Counted from the first letter of the stretch, positions 22,700-31,922 are shown. The stretch: 64,000 nt of DNA from Clostridiales bacterium (GCA_015056145.1 SVGY01000008.1:48333-112332), one strand, 5' to 3'. Made by a program: numbers and translations. Notes: generated by a model from the sequence alone, not told the origin.

Positions 22700-24547
22700 G
22701 TGCAGGGCAATCCTAATGATCCTTATCAGTCCTATCAGGGCGAATGGCAGCAGAACGGCATGACGGACAGCCAGTACCCGTTCCAGCAGCCCGCACAGAA
22801 TATGTATGGTCAACCTCAACAGTATCCGGATATGTACCAGCAGACGCAACAGTATGCGCCGGTGCAGCCTCAGCAGTATTATCCGGATATGTACCAGCAG
22901 CAGACCCAGCAGTATGCGCCGGTGCAGCCTCAGCAGTATCCGGATATGTACCAGCAGCAGACCCAGCAGTATGCGCCGGTGCAGCCCCAGCAGTACTATC
23001 CGGACATGTACCAGCAGCAAACTCAGCAATATGCGCCGGTGCAGCCTCAGCAGTATTATCCGGATATGTACCAGCAGCAAACTCAGCAATATGCGCCGGT
23101 GCAGCCTCAGCAGTATCTGGACATGTACCAGCAGCAAACCCAGCAGTATGCGCCGGTGCAGCCTCAGCAGTATGTGCCGGATATGCAGCAGCAAACCCAG
23201 CAATATGCGCCCGTCAAGGGCCAGATGAGCCAGGAACAGATGTGGCAGATGCTGCAGGGACAGAACGCTCCGGGCGCAGAACCGCTGCATCCCAATATGT
23301 ATAACCAGCAGGGCAAGCCTAAAAGGAAGAAAAAGAAATCCGGACCAAAACGTCCGGGATCATCTCCTTTGCGGGGCGCCCTGATTGCAGCGCTGATCGT
23401 TCTTGTGTTGGGCGCAGGTGTATGGTTCCTTGTCCAGAGGGGCCAGAGCGGAAAAAACACCACCGCAACCGTGGAGGCCAGTACTGTGGGCACCTCTTAC
23501 CGGGGCGATGCACTCATCGTGCGCAACGAGGTCGCCTTTGATGAGGAAGGCGTACAGAATATCGAGTATGTGGCCCAGGAAGGCAGCGTCGTTTACCGGG
23601 GCAATGTGCTCTGTTATGTTTATTCCACTGGTTACAGCATTTCTGAAATGCAGACCCTTCAGGATTACCGTGACCAGATCACGGATTTTGAGCAAAGCCT
23701 GCTCAGCAACGAAACTGCCTACGACCAGCGCATGGAGCGCCTGGAAGGCGAAGTAATCAGCCATGGCCTTGAGGTGCGCAGCCTTGTGCAGGGCACCCGG
23801 GGGAATATGATCCAGCAGGAGCAGATTTTGGATACCGCCATCCTGCAGCGTCAGAATTACTTCCGCACCAAGTATTCCGAGGAACCCCGCCTCACCCGCC
23901 TTTTTGACGACGAGGCGACCCAGACCCAGCGCATTGAAAGCTGGATCAAGCAAAAGAGCGCCAATCAGGAAAGCATCGTCAGTTTCTATACCGACGGCTA
24001 CGAGTATGCGCTTTCTCCCAGCAATTTTGAATCCTACACGCCCACCCAGGTCCGTAATATGATCAACGGTGAAAAGCCGGATGCCGGCGTTGCTTCCCGT
24101 GGCCGCACCACGCTGTACAGGCTGGTAAAACAGCAGGATTATGTTGTTCTGCTTTTGATCCGTGACAGCACCTGGACTCCTAAGGATGGCGACACCTACA
24201 AGCTGGTGCTGGAACAGTTTTCCAGCACGGTGGTGGATGCAAAGGTACTCTCTTCCACCCGTACCGGCAATGAGCTGCTGGTTCGCCTGGCGGTTATGGG
24301 CGATGTGACGGATGTTCTGTACATGCGCACATGTACGGCAGAGCTGGGCAAGCATGTGGACTGCATGAAGGTGCCGGAAAAAGCTCTGTATACCCAGAAC
24401 GGCAATACCGGCGTGGTCATCGTTACTGAGGAGGGCCAGTTCTTCATCCCTGTCAATGTGATGGACAAGCAGGGTGGAAGTGCATATATCACCGCCATTC
24501 AGACCGGGCAGCTGGCTCCGGGCATGACGGTTCAGCTGTTCGACTAA
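22700..24547 (+). CDS. Membrane protein with Gln/Tyr-rich cytoplasmic repeats and HlyD-like extracytoplasmic domain
   Basis: About 615 residues. A Gln/Pro/Tyr-rich N-terminus includes seven repeats of ~19 residues (QQYYPDMYQQQTQQYAPVQP). A basic patch (KPKRKKKKSGPKRP), one membrane helix (GALIAALIVLVLGAGVWFLV) and a ~380-residue exterior domain follow. The exterior domain opens with a barrel-sandwich motif of HlyD type (EYVAQEGSVVYRGNVLCYVYS), followed by a helical hairpin and beta regions (TTLYRLVKQQDYVVLLLIRD, MTVQLFD at the end). A GTG at 22700 with GAGGGGGG about 7 bases upstream is chosen over the GTG at 22682. Relatives are found beside ylmE/sepF in clostridia, suggesting a cell-envelope or division role; this is inference. 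Confidence 0.75.
   Translation: MQGNPNDPYQSYQGEWQQNGMTDSQYPFQQPAQNMYGQPQQYPDMYQQTQQYAPVQPQQYYPDMYQQQTQQYAPVQPQQYPDMYQQQTQQYAPVQPQQYYPDMYQQQTQQYAPVQPQQYYPDMYQQQTQQYAPVQPQQYLDMYQQQTQQYAPVQPQQYVPDMQQQTQQYAPVKGQMSQEQMWQMLQGQNAPGAEPLHPNMYNQQGKPKRKKKKSGPKRPGSSPLRGALIAALIVLVLGAGVWFLVQRGQSGKNTTATVEASTVGTSYRGDALIVRNEVAFDEEGVQNIEYVAQEGSVVYRGNVLCYVYSTGYSISEMQTLQDYRDQITDFEQSLLSNETAYDQRMERLEGEVISHGLEVRSLVQGTRGNMIQQEQILDTAILQRQNYFRTKYSEEPRLTRLFDDEATQTQRIESWIKQKSANQESIVSFYTDGYEYALSPSNFESYTPTQVRNMINGEKPDAGVASRGRTTLYRLVKQQDYVVLLLIRDSTWTPKDGDTYKLVLEQFSSTVVDAKVLSSTRTGNELLVRLAVMGDVTDVLYMRTCTAELGKHVDCMKVPEKALYTQNGNTGVVIVTEEGQFFIPVNVMDKQGGSAYITAIQTGQLAPGMTVQLFD
22817..23220 (+). repeat. Tandem 54-60-bp coding repeats (7 copies)
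   Basis: Seven in-frame units encode QQY(Y)PDMYQQQTQQYAPVQP variants. The first lacks one Gln, units 1, 3 and 6 lack one Tyr or Pro, and the last is divergent (QQYVPDMQQQTQQYAPVKG). Units share runs of identical DNA such as CAGCAGTATGCGCCGGTGCA. This suggests recent expansion by slippage or recombination. Confidence 0.9.
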
Positions 24548-24568
24548 GGAATAAAGGAGCGAGACCCG

Positions 24569-25300
24569 ATGGAGCAAAGTCCGCTGAAGGCCGCACCCCT
24601 CTTGCGGGATGATGTGGCGGCAGAAGTTCTCCGGCAAAATGTAGAGGGCATTCAGGCGATTCTCGAAAAAAATCGCTATCAGGATCAGGAACCTGCAAAA
24701 TTGATCGCTGTAACAAAAACCGTTACACCAAGGGTGATCAATCAGCTGAAACCCTTGAAAATATTGGATATCGGAGAAAACCGGGCTCAGGTTGCGCTGC
24801 CAAAACTGGAAGAAATTGAGCCGGATTTTCGCCTGCATTGGATTGGAAGGTTGCAAACCAACAAAGTAAAGTATATAATAGATAAGGTTTGCATGCTTCA
24901 TACACTGGACAGGCTGCAGCTTGCCCAGGAAGTGAACCGCCGGGCTGCCGAGCACGAACGTTTAATTCCTACGCTGGTGCAGGTGAATATTTCCGGTGAG
25001 GAGCAAAAGGGAGGCATGCCGCCTCAGGAGGTTCTGCCCTTCCTCAAACAGATGAAGGATTTTTCCTCTATTCGCATCCAGGGCCTGATGAGCATCATGC
25101 CTCTGGGAGCAGAGCCCTATCAGCTCAGAGAGCTGTTTGCCGGAATGCGCAGACTTTTTGACCAAATGCGTTTGGAAGGGCTCGACCATGTGGAAATGCA
25201 GGAGCTTTCCATGGGAATGTCCGGCGATTACGCCATTGCAGCAGCCGAAGGTGCAACCATGGTCCGCGTGGGAACGGCGCTGTATCAAGACAAACATTAA
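24569..25300 (+). CDS. ylmE: YggS/YlmE family pyridoxal-phosphate homeostasis protein
   Basis: 243 residues, the typical length. It is a fold-type III alanine-racemase-like PLP-binding barrel without known catalysis, involved in PLP homeostasis. The PLP-binding Lys lies in LIAVTKTVTP near residue 48. Other family landmarks are DIGENRAQ, LHWIGRLQTNKVKYI, VQVNISGEEQKGG and MGMSGDYAIAAAEGATMVRVGTALY. It follows the HlyD-like gene by 21 bases and precedes sepF by 27 bases, the conserved Firmicute order ylmE-ylmF-ylmG-ylmH-divIVA. Confidence 0.93.
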   Translation: MEQSPLKAAPLLRDDVAAEVLRQNVEGIQAILEKNRYQDQEPAKLIAVTKTVTPRVINQLKPLKILDIGENRAQVALPKLEEIEPDFRLHWIGRLQTNKVKYIIDKVCMLHTLDRLQLAQEVNRRAAEHERLIPTLVQVNISGEEQKGGMPPQEVLPFLKQMKDFSSIRIQGLMSIMPLGAEPYQLRELFAGMRRLFDQMRLEGLDHVEMQELSMGMSGDYAIAAAEGATMVRVGTALYQDKH

Positions 25301-25327
25301 CCGGATGCTGCTTAGGGGGTACAAGGA

Positions 25328-26401
25328 TTGGGTATTTTCGACAAGATGAACGATGTGCTGGGCAAATTCAGCAATCGTGTCATTGCGGGCAAAGCCGCAG
25401 GAGAGGCACAGCCTCCCGTATACGGCGCCGAAAAACAGAATGTGAATTATCCTCCTGTGGAAGAAGCGCCTCAGGCTATGCCTGAAAAATCCGCCATTGA
25501 TCCTTTCAAGAGGGATGGCGAGGGCGAATACGGCGGACGTCAGGTCTACCGCAGCAAGTACGACCAGGAGGAGGTCCAGCAGCGTGCAGCAGCACAGCGC
25601 ATGCAGCAGACGGGTCAGTTTGCCCCGGTTCAGCCAACCGGCAGATTTGCTCCTGTTCAGCAGAATCCGCAGATGCCGCCGCAGCAAATGCAGCAAGCGG
25701 CTCAGCCTGCCCAGCAGGGCTTCCAGCCGAGTGCGGCTGCCAGCAATGTGGTTCCCTTCCCGGGAATGCAGCAGGGCGCAGATGGCGCTGTGTACGGCCA
25801 TGTGGAGTACATTCTTTTCCTGCATGGCTGCAACCAGTGCCGCAAGATCATCGATTTTATCAAGACCAACGCATCGGTGTTCCTGAATATGGAGTTTATC
25901 GCCAGTGAAGGCGAGCGCCAGCGTTGTGTGGATTTTCTCAGCGGCGCAGTATATGCGCTGGGCTGTACCCTCAGCAAGATTTCTCCCCGGGGCATTTACT
26001 TGATTTCCGCCCCCACGGTGCGGGTTATTCTGGACTCCTATGCCCAGCGGCTTGGAAAAGCCCCCGAGGCCAGAGGTTTTGTGCAGCAGCGCTATGAGCA
26101 GGGGGAAGGCCGGCAGAATGCAGAGGCACGCCCGCAGCAGTATCAGCAGCAGGCCCAGCGTCCTCAAATGCAGCAGCGTCCACATATGCAGCAGAATTAT
26201 CCTCAGCAGGCGCAGCCCCAGGCCCAGCAGCCTGTGCAGCAGACCCAGCCCCCGCTGCAGGAACGTCAGGCCGTGTATCAGGCCGTTTCTCCCACACAGC
26301 GGTTCGCAGCCATGGGTACCCAGCGCAATCGCCCTGTAACCTTTGCCTCCGCAATGGGCGGCAGCAATGCGGGCTATGGCGAGCGCAAATTTCCGCAGTA
26401 A
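25328..26401 (+). CDS. sepF: Cell division protein SepF with Gln-rich extensions
   Basis: 357 residues, more than twice the ~150 of model SepF. The N-terminus GIFDKMNDVLGKF is the membrane-binding amphipathic helix. Residues ~30-155 form a Gln/Pro-rich linker (QTGQFAPVQPTGRFAPVQQ). The SepF domain lies at ~160-240 (RKIIDFIKTNASVFLNMEFI, VDFLSGAVYALGCTLSKISP, YLISAP) and binds FtsZ and polymerises into rings. A C-terminal Gln/Pro-rich tail of ~110 residues is unusual. The start codon is TTG at 25328, supported by the canonical MGIF beginning and by AGGGGG about 10 bases upstream. Genes are in the conserved ylm order. Confidence 0.92.
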   Translation: MGIFDKMNDVLGKFSNRVIAGKAAGEAQPPVYGAEKQNVNYPPVEEAPQAMPEKSAIDPFKRDGEGEYGGRQVYRSKYDQEEVQQRAAAQRMQQTGQFAPVQPTGRFAPVQQNPQMPPQQMQQAAQPAQQGFQPSAAASNVVPFPGMQQGADGAVYGHVEYILFLHGCNQCRKIIDFIKTNASVFLNMEFIASEGERQRCVDFLSGAVYALGCTLSKISPRGIYLISAPTVRVILDSYAQRLGKAPEARGFVQQRYEQGEGRQNAEARPQQYQQQAQRPQMQQRPHMQQNYPQQAQPQAQQPVQQTQPPLQERQAVYQAVSPTQRFAAMGTQRNRPVTFASAMGGSNAGYGERKFPQ

Positions 26402-26422
26402 GCCCCGGAAAGGAAATAAGAC

Positions 26423-26677
26423 ATGATTTCACTTCTGCTTACGGCTCTTAACCTTATTAACACAGCAGTGTTCCTGTACTGCATCCTTTCCTTTGTGATT
26501 CCCGGCAGCAGGCTGATGGAAACCATCCGTCCCTATGCAGATATGTTGTTGGACCCCTTCCGCAAGCTGATTTACAGGTTTTTTCCTTCGGTGGAAAATC
26601 TGGGCATGGACTTTTCGCCCATTTTGCTTTATCTGGCCATCAGGCTGATAAGCGGGATTCTCCGGATCTTCGCCTGA
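26423..26677 (+). CDS. ylmG: YggT/YlmG family membrane protein
   Basis: 84 residues, usual length. Two membrane segments (NLINTAVFLYCILSFVIPGS and MDFSPILLYLAIRLISGILR) flank the family motif ADMLLDPFRKLIYRFFPSVENLGMDFSP. The family is associated with cell division and septal or thylakoid membrane organisation, without known enzymatic activity. It lies 21 bases after sepF and 3 bases before ylmH, so it is tightly operonic. Confidence 0.92.
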   Translation: MISLLLTALNLINTAVFLYCILSFVIPGSRLMETIRPYADMLLDPFRKLIYRFFPSVENLGMDFSPILLYLAIRLISGILRIFA

Positions 26678-26680
26678 CCT

Positions 26681-27436
26681 ATGAGCGAGCGTGAGGAAGA
26701 ACTGCTCCGCAAGCGCTTTCAGGAGCTTGCGCTTCGGGCGGACAAGCAGTACCGGCCGTTGTTTACCGGCTTTCTTTCTCCGCCGGAGGCCCAGTGGGCC
26801 TTGCAGGCAGGACGAAAGGCCGGCGTGGATGTACGTTTCAGCGGTGGATATGAGGATGCAGAGCGGAAAATGGCCTGTTTTTTGCCCCTGGGCGAGGAGG
26901 AACCGGATTTTCCTTTTTGTGCTTTGAGCCTTACCTGGCCTCACCAGACCGCTCCTGGCCACCGGGATATTCTCGGAGCGGCTATGGGGATGGGGGTGCA
27001 GCGCCACTGTCTTGGCGATATCGCCCTGGAGCAGGAGCGTGCCATTCTGTTTGTGACGGAGGAACTGGCGGATCATATCTGTCAAGGCCTTACTTCTGCC
27101 GGAAGGATCAAGCTTCAGGTTCGCCTTCTGGAAGAATTGCCCGAAATACAGCCGCCTGAAGCCAAAACCCTCCACGATACGGTGGCCAGCCTTCGCCTTG
27201 ATGCAGTGGTGGCCAGCGGCTTCAGCCTTTCCCGGGCAAAAGCCGCAGATCTCATCGCCGCCGGACGGGTCAAACTCAGGCATTTGCCCACCCTGCGCAC
27301 CGACGCTCAGGTGGAGGAAGGCGATAGCATTTCTGCTATGGGCCTGGGACGAATTCGTTTGGATGCCGTGGGATCTCCCACAAAAAAGGGACGCATCCCA
27401 CTGACCATTCTCCGCTACGGAGAAAAGAAACATTGA
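26681..27436 (+). CDS. ylmH: YlmH family RNA-binding protein (S4 domain)
   Basis: 251 residues. The N-terminal ~170 residues contain the YlmH domain (RHCLGDIALEQERAILFVTEELADHI, LGAAMGMGVQRH). The C-terminal S4 RNA-binding domain spans about 180-240 (LRLDAVVASGFSLSRAKAADLIAAGRVKL). YlmH binds ribosome-linked RNA and is implicated in rescue of stalled ribosomes in Bacillus. It follows ylmG by 3 bases and precedes divIVA. The start ATG at 26681 matches typical N-termini (SEREEELLRKRFQELALRAD). Confidence 0.92.
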   Translation: MSEREEELLRKRFQELALRADKQYRPLFTGFLSPPEAQWALQAGRKAGVDVRFSGGYEDAERKMACFLPLGEEEPDFPFCALSLTWPHQTAPGHRDILGAAMGMGVQRHCLGDIALEQERAILFVTEELADHICQGLTSAGRIKLQVRLLEELPEIQPPEAKTLHDTVASLRLDAVVASGFSLSRAKAADLIAAGRVKLRHLPTLRTDAQVEEGDSISAMGLGRIRLDAVGSPTKKGRIPLTILRYGEKKH

Positions 27437-27468
27437 TTTCTCTTGTGATATTGAAAGGAGTGGACCAC

Positions 27469-28008
27469 ATGGCGATTACGATCGACGATATCTATGACAA
27501 AGAGTTTGCCCTCAAGGGCGGCGGATACGACAGGGACGACGTGGATCAGTTCCTTGATGAAATCTGCGATGAAATGACCAGAATGCAGGACGAAATGCAG
27601 GCCCTGCAGATGGAACTGGGCAAGGCTCGGGAAGCACTGGCTCAGGCTGAGACTGCCGCTATTCCTGTAGTGCAGGAAGTTCGTACCGTGGAGCAGCCCG
27701 CTGCCGAGGATCAGGTAAAGAAGGCCAGCGCAACCCTGGAGAGCATCCTCCGCAATGCCCAGACCCTTGCTGATGAAGAAGTGGAGAACGCAAAGAAGCA
27801 GGCTCAGGAGCTGATCAAGCAGGCACAGGAAGAAGCCACCCAGATCGTGGACGACGCCCAGGCCGAGAAGGAGACCATCTCCAACAGCCTCGGCACTCTG
27901 CGTGCCGCTGCCCAGGAATATCGTGACAACTTCCTGAGCCTCATCAAGAAGTCCCAGGATCTGCTGGCCGGAGAGAACTCTCTTTTCGGTGATGAGGACG
28001 CTGAGTAA
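27469..28008 (+). CDS. divIVA: DivIVA domain protein
   Basis: 179 residues. The N-terminal DivIVA domain (TIDDIYDKEFALKGGGYDR, then VDQFLDEICDEM) carries the curvature-sensing membrane-binding crossed loop. A long coiled coil follows, with a Glu/Ala/Lys-rich segment (EEVENAKKQAQELIKQAQEE). It localises to septa and poles and recruits division partners. ATG 27469 is selected: AAAGGAG lies 8 bases upstream and the protein begins with the canonical MAITIDDIYDKEF. It is the last gene of the division cluster and is followed by a terminator. Confidence 0.93.
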   Translation: MAITIDDIYDKEFALKGGGYDRDDVDQFLDEICDEMTRMQDEMQALQMELGKAREALAQAETAAIPVVQEVRTVEQPAAEDQVKKASATLESILRNAQTLADEEVENAKKQAQELIKQAQEEATQIVDDAQAEKETISNSLGTLRAAAQEYRDNFLSLIKKSQDLLAGENSLFGDEDAE

Positions 28009-28054
28009 AAACAATTCGGAAAGGGCCCCACAGGGAAACCGTCCGCAGAGAAGG

Positions 28055-28084
28055 AAAAGCTGCATCGTTGGATGCGGCTTTTCT
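28055..28084 (+). terminator. Terminator of the division cluster
   Basis: AAAAGCTGCATC (28055-28066) pairs with GATGCGGCTTTT (28071-28082) through one G-U pair, loop GTTG, followed by CTTGT. It is downstream of divIVA. Confidence 0.8.
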
Positions 28085-28159
28085 TGTATCCGCCGGTTTG
28101 GCGTGGTATACTTCAGGTACCAAAAAGAATGATTGATCCTGAAAAAAGGAGGAAGGAAA

Positions 28160-29152
28160 ATGTTTACGGATAAGACGCTGAAATCGATTCTGGAAAATCC
28201 CCTGATTGCTGAGATTGCACCGGATGCCATAAGCAAGTGGGATCTGTCTGAAGAGGAATTCTATCACTGGACACTGCAGGAGATTGCTGACAAAATGGGT
28301 TGGCGCTGCCTGGAAAGAGGCTTTACCAGCCTGTATAAAATGGCGTCCCGGGGAAACTGGTATTTCAGGCTGTACTCAGATAATGAGTGCGAAAATGCCC
28401 CTCAAAGGAAAAATGCAAACATCGTATATTTTCCGTCCGACGAAACCGGGGCGGATAACCGTCCGTTCATCTTCCTTGTTCCCGGCGGCGGATTTGTCAA
28501 TGTATGGAATATGACGGAAGGCTGGCCCATAGCGCAGCTTTATAACGAGCTTGGATATCATGTGTTTATCCTGACCTACCAGGTTGGCGTGGAAGCTACG
28601 GCAGTAAAGGCCATGGATGATATCGCCCGGGCCATGGAGATCATCAGGACGCACAGGGATGAATTCCATGTGGATCCCGATCAGTATATCACCTGTGGTT
28701 TTTCTGCGGGCGGATATGTTGTATGCCTCTGGAATACGGAAAAAGGTTACAGCGCATTTCAGCTGCCCAAGCCCAAGGCTTGTTTCCCTGTTTATCCCGT
28801 TACATCTTACCGGCTTATGGCTGATGACCAGTGGGAGGAAGGGGAAGACAAGGACGAATTTGCACGGGCGGGAGTGGGCTGCACCATGGAGGAAGCCTGC
28901 AACAGCTGTTTTGAGATTCCGCTGCATGCGGAAGGCTTCCCGCCGACGGCGCTTTTTGTTACAGCAGAAGATACGCTGGTTGATCCCGAGCATTCCAAAA
29001 GGCTTGCAAAAGCCATTACCGATGCGGGAATTCCGTGCCGTTTTGAAATGGGCCCCACTGGCGGCCACGGTTTCGCCGATGGTATCGGTATGTGCATGGA
29101 AGGATGGCAGAAACGGGCGATCCACTGGTACGAAAGCCTGTCCTGCAAGTAA
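28160..29152 (+). CDS. Alpha/beta-hydrolase, carboxylesterase type
   Basis: 330 residues, predicted cytosolic (no signal peptide). The oxyanion-hole sequence FLVPGGGFVNVW (family HGGG-type region, first residue here Pro) is at ~105-116. The nucleophile elbow CGFSAGGYVVCLW (G-x-S-x-G) is near 180, an acid residue lies in TAEDTLVDPEHSK, and the catalytic His is in GPTGGHGFADG. This matches the BD-FAE/hormone-sensitive-lipase-like esterases that deacetylate or hydrolyse small esters, often from plant glycans. The substrate is unknown. AAAGGAGG precedes the ATG at 28160; the upstream in-frame start at 28133 lacks support. It is monocistronic with its own terminator. Confidence 0.85.
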   Translation: MFTDKTLKSILENPLIAEIAPDAISKWDLSEEEFYHWTLQEIADKMGWRCLERGFTSLYKMASRGNWYFRLYSDNECENAPQRKNANIVYFPSDETGADNRPFIFLVPGGGFVNVWNMTEGWPIAQLYNELGYHVFILTYQVGVEATAVKAMDDIARAMEIIRTHRDEFHVDPDQYITCGFSAGGYVVCLWNTEKGYSAFQLPKPKACFPVYPVTSYRLMADDQWEEGEDKDEFARAGVGCTMEEACNSCFEIPLHAEGFPPTALFVTAEDTLVDPEHSKRLAKAITDAGIPCRFEMGPTGGHGFADGIGMCMEGWQKRAIHWYESLSCK

Positions 29153-29165
29153 AGGAAGCGCAGAA

Positions 29166-29200
29166 AAAACCGGTCTGTGGACAAAACACAGACCGGTTTT
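29166..29200. terminator. Bidirectional terminator between esterase and GNAT genes
   Basis: A perfect 14-bp stem, AAAACCGGTCTGTG (29166-29179) with CACAGACCGGTTTT (29187-29200), between convergent genes. Confidence 0.9.
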
Positions 29201-29203
29201 GCT

Positions 29204-29764
29204 TTATCGTGATTCATTCCTGCTGCGTTCGCAGGAAAAAAGCAGAAAGTCCATATCAACATTGCGGAAGTTTTTGCTACACCGGTCAACGATCTGCATG
29301 CCGTTTCGGACGGCAACGGCCCGGGAGGCATCGTGGGCAGCGGGGATAACGGAATATACCGCACTTGCACCAAGTACGGAAAAAGCATAATCCATGCAGG
29401 CCCCGGCGGCTTCCGTGGCATATCCCCTGTGCCAGTGTGCTCTTTGGAAAAGGTAGCCGATTTCAAGGATTTCCTGATCATTCCAGCTTTGCATCGTCAG
29501 GCCGCATTGGCCGATCATTTGGCCTGTTTGTTTCAGGATCACCGCCCAAAGACCGAAGCCGAGCGTTTCATAGCGTTTCAAATGCCGCTGGAGCCATGCC
29601 GCCACCTCTTCAGCAGTGAAGGCGGTTACATAGGCGGCTTCCATGGCCTGTTGATCGCACATGATGCCGCACAAAACCTCCAGATCATCGGGGATCATTT
29701 CCCGGAGGAGCAACCGTTCGGTTTCTGTAATGATTTTTGTTTGATCCAGGTTTGTATTCGTCAC
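29204..29764 (-). CDS. GNAT family acetyltransferase (RimJ/RimL-like)
   Basis: 186 residues. It has the RimJ/RimL-type GNAT layout: TERLLLREMIPDDLEVLCGI at the start, GQCGLTMQSWNDQEILEIGYLFQRAHWHRGYATEA with the acetyl-CoA loop, and SVIPAAHDASRAVAVRNGMQ near the C-terminus. Members acetylate protein N-termini or small molecules; the substrate here is unknown. The start is GTG at 29764 with AGGAGG about 10 bases upstream. It follows the RlmA-like gene by 21 bases and is probably in the same operon. Confidence 0.85.
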   Translation of the reverse strand: MTNTNLDQTKIITETERLLLREMIPDDLEVLCGIMCDQQAMEAAYVTAFTAEEVAAWLQRHLKRYETLGFGLWAVILKQTGQMIGQCGLTMQSWNDQEILEIGYLFQRAHWHRGYATEAAGACMDYAFSVLGASAVYSVIPAAHDASRAVAVRNGMQIVDRCSKNFRNVDMDFLLFSCERSRNESR

Positions 29765-29785
29765 TGCTGCAAGGCCTCCTGTGAG

Positions 29786-30634
29786 TCAGCCGTCCAGCCG
29801 AACACTGAACAGCTCCATATGGATCGTGATCTCCGGCAGCATAAGCCCTTCCAGTGCTTTTTCAGGAAGGGAGAAGGTCATGGGGGTCATCCGCAGAAAA
29901 TCCGCAGCTTGGGTTTCTGTCAGGGAAAAGGTTTGACGGATAGTGGTTTTGTCAAGTATGGTTCCATGCTGGGCAAGGTGATCCTGAACCCGGCTATTGT
30001 TGTATTCCTGATTGCGGAGCTGATCCTTAACGAGGTTGCGTATCTCTTTAAGGTAATCGTTGCCCGGGATGGCTTTAAGGAGCAGGCCGCCGGGCCTGAG
30101 CACACGACGGAAGGAGGCATAATCCGCCGGGGTGAGTACGTCCAGCAAAACATCCATGGAGCCATTGCGCAGGGGAAGCTGTTTCAGATCTCCCACCAAC
30201 CAGCAGGCATTACGGTAGCGTGCAGCCCGCTGGATGCCGTCACGGCTCAGATCCACGCCAAAGGCACGGCAGCCCGGAAAGGTTTCGGTGGCTCTGCGGG
30301 TATAGTACCCTTCGCCGCAGCCGATATCTGCAAGGGTGAAGGGATCATCGCCAAATTGCTCCTGGATTTTTGCGGCTATAGCATTCCAGAGGGGAGAATA
30401 GAACCCTCCGTCAAATATTCTGCTGCGGTTTTCAAAAAGGGAAGCATCGTATTTTTCTCGGCTTTGGTCGTGCTGGGGCGCAAGGTTAACATAGCCTTTT
30501 GAGGAAAGGTCGTAGCAATGCCCGCTCTCGCAGCGCAGCTGGGTTTCATGAATGTGGAAACCCCCGCCGCATTTGGGGCAGCGCATTTCCGGCAGGTATT
30601 TGGTTAGCTGGCCGGCAAAAACGGATATTTTCAT
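29786..30634 (-). CDS. rlmA: 23S rRNA (guanine-N1)-methyltransferase, RlmA family
   Basis: 282 residues. An N-terminal zinc-binding motif ([18 protein letters not shown], then GHCYD) and the family hallmark [11 protein letters not shown] precede a Rossmann methyltransferase domain ([14 protein letters not shown] for SAM binding, [13 protein letters not shown]). The family methylates G745 or G748 of 23S rRNA, and members in producers give macrolide resistance. ATG 30634 is chosen because AAAGGAG lies 8 bases upstream; the longer open frame to 30751 is unlikely. It is divergent from gapA. Confidence 0.9.
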   Translation of the reverse strand: MKISVFAGQLTKYLPEMRCPKCGGGFHIHETQLRCESGHCYDLSSKGYVNLAPQHDQSREKYDASLFENRSRIFDGGFYSPLWNAIAAKIQEQFGDDPFTLADIGCGEGYYTRRATETFPGCRAFGVDLSRDGIQRAARYRNACWLVGDLKQLPLRNGSMDVLLDVLTPADYASFRRVLRPGGLLLKAIPGNDYLKEIRNLVKDQLRNQEYNNSRVQDHLAQHGTILDKTTIRQTFSLTETQAADFLRMTPMTFSLPEKALEGLMLPEITIHMELFSVRLDG

Positions 30635-30785
30635 TGAAGGACTCCTTTCCGTATTTCCAGAAAAACTTTCGACAGAAAGTGCGTTCATCCCTGCTGAAAA
30701 AGCGTTTTTCCGGCAATTCCCCTCCCGACAGGCGGGAAAAACGGAAAACATTTGCAGATTTTTTCACAAACTTTACTTTTGCCTA

Positions 30786-30815
30786 TTGCAAATCCTGTTC
30801 CCTTTTTGGTAAAAT
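30786..30815 (+). promoter_or_regulatory. Promoter of the GAPDH gene
   Basis: TTGCAA (30786-30791), an 18-base spacer and TAAAAT (30810-30815), about 40 bases before the ATG at 30856. GGGAGG lies at the expected place just before the start. Confidence 0.65.
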
Positions 30816-30855
30816 AGCATTTGGAAATCATCACTATTTGGGAGGTACATTCATT

Positions 30856-31884
30856 ATGGTTAAAGTTGCTATTAATGGTTTCGGACGTATCGGCCGTCTG
30901 GCTTTCCGTCAGATGTTCGGCGCTGAGGGCTACGAAGTTGTTGCCATCAACGACCTGACCAGCCCCGCCATGCTGGCTCACCTGCTGAAGTATGACTCTG
31001 CCCAGAAGGGCTACTGCGGCGTGATCGGCGAAGACCTGCACACCGTTTCCGCTACCGAAGATTCCATCGTCGTGGATGGCAAGGAAATCAAGATCTACGC
31101 CGAGAAGGACGCTAACAACTGCCCCTGGGGCGCTCTGGATGTAGACGTTGTGCTGGAGTGCACCGGCTTCTACTGCAGCAAGGAAAAGAGCCAGGCTCAT
31201 ATCAACGCTGGCGCCAAGAAGGTTGTTATCTCCGCTCCCGCCGGCAACGACCTGCCCACCATCGTGTTCAGCGTTAACGAAGACACCCTGACCAAGGAAG
31301 ACACTATCATTTCCGCCGCTTCCTGCACCACCAACTGCCTGGCTCCCATGGCTAAGGTTCTGAATGATACCTATGCTATCCAGAGCGGCATCATGACCAC
31401 TGTGCATGCTTACACCGGCGACCAGATGATCCTGGACGGCCCCCACCGCAAGGGCGACCTCCGTCGTGCCCGCGCTGGCGCTCAGAACATCGTCCCCAAC
31501 TCCACTGGCGCTGCCAAGGCTATCGGCCTGGTTATCCCCGAGCTGAACGGCAAGCTGATCGGCTCCGCCCAGCGTGTGCCCGTTTGCACCGGCTCCACCA
31601 CCATCCTGGTTGCTGTGGTTAAGGGCAAGGATGTCACCAAGGACAGCATCAACGCCGCTATGAAGGCCGCTGCTTCCGCTTCCTACGGCTACAACGAAGA
31701 GCCCATCGTTTCTTCTGACGTTATCGGCATGAAGTACGGCTCCCTGTTCGATGCCACCCAGACCATGGTCGCCAAGATCGACGACGACACCTATCAGGTG
31801 CAGGTCGTGTCCTGGTACGACAACGAGAACTCCTACACCAGCCAGATGGTCCGTACCATCAAGTACTTCGCCGAGCTGGCCTAA
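30856..31884 (+). CDS. gapA: Type I glyceraldehyde-3-phosphate dehydrogenase
   Basis: 342 residues. It is the glycolytic NAD-dependent oxidation/phosphorylation step. The Rossmann motif NGFGRIGR is at residues 7-14. The catalytic Cys157 sits in ASCTTNC, the phosphate-binding HAYTGDQ follows, and GAAKAIG and SWYDNENSY are also present. Codon use is extremely biased, typical for a top-expressed gene. ATG 30856 has GGGAGG 8-9 bases upstream; the open frame extends upstream to 30499 but only as non-coding DNA. It is a single-gene unit ending in a strong terminator. Confidence 0.97.
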   Translation: MVKVAINGFGRIGRLAFRQMFGAEGYEVVAINDLTSPAMLAHLLKYDSAQKGYCGVIGEDLHTVSATEDSIVVDGKEIKIYAEKDANNCPWGALDVDVVLECTGFYCSKEKSQAHINAGAKKVVISAPAGNDLPTIVFSVNEDTLTKEDTIISAASCTTNCLAPMAKVLNDTYAIQSGIMTTVHAYTGDQMILDGPHRKGDLRRARAGAQNIVPNSTGAAKAIGLVIPELNGKLIGSAQRVPVCTGSTTILVAVVKGKDVTKDSINAAMKAAASASYGYNEEPIVSSDVIGMKYGSLFDATQTMVAKIDDDTYQVQVVSWYDNENSYTSQMVRTIKYFAELA

Positions 31885-31922
31885 TCGCCCCTGCGAATGC
31901 TGGTAAAATGTGAATAACATTT

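Noticed and set aside
22817..23220. CRISPR-like short tandem repeats
   Set aside because: The 54-60-base units are in-frame coding repeats of a Gln/Tyr-rich protein and have no spacers.
30499..30855. N-terminal extension of GAPDH to 30499
   Set aside because: The extension translates the divergent rlmA start and promoter region. The canonical N-terminus and ribosome site are at 30856.
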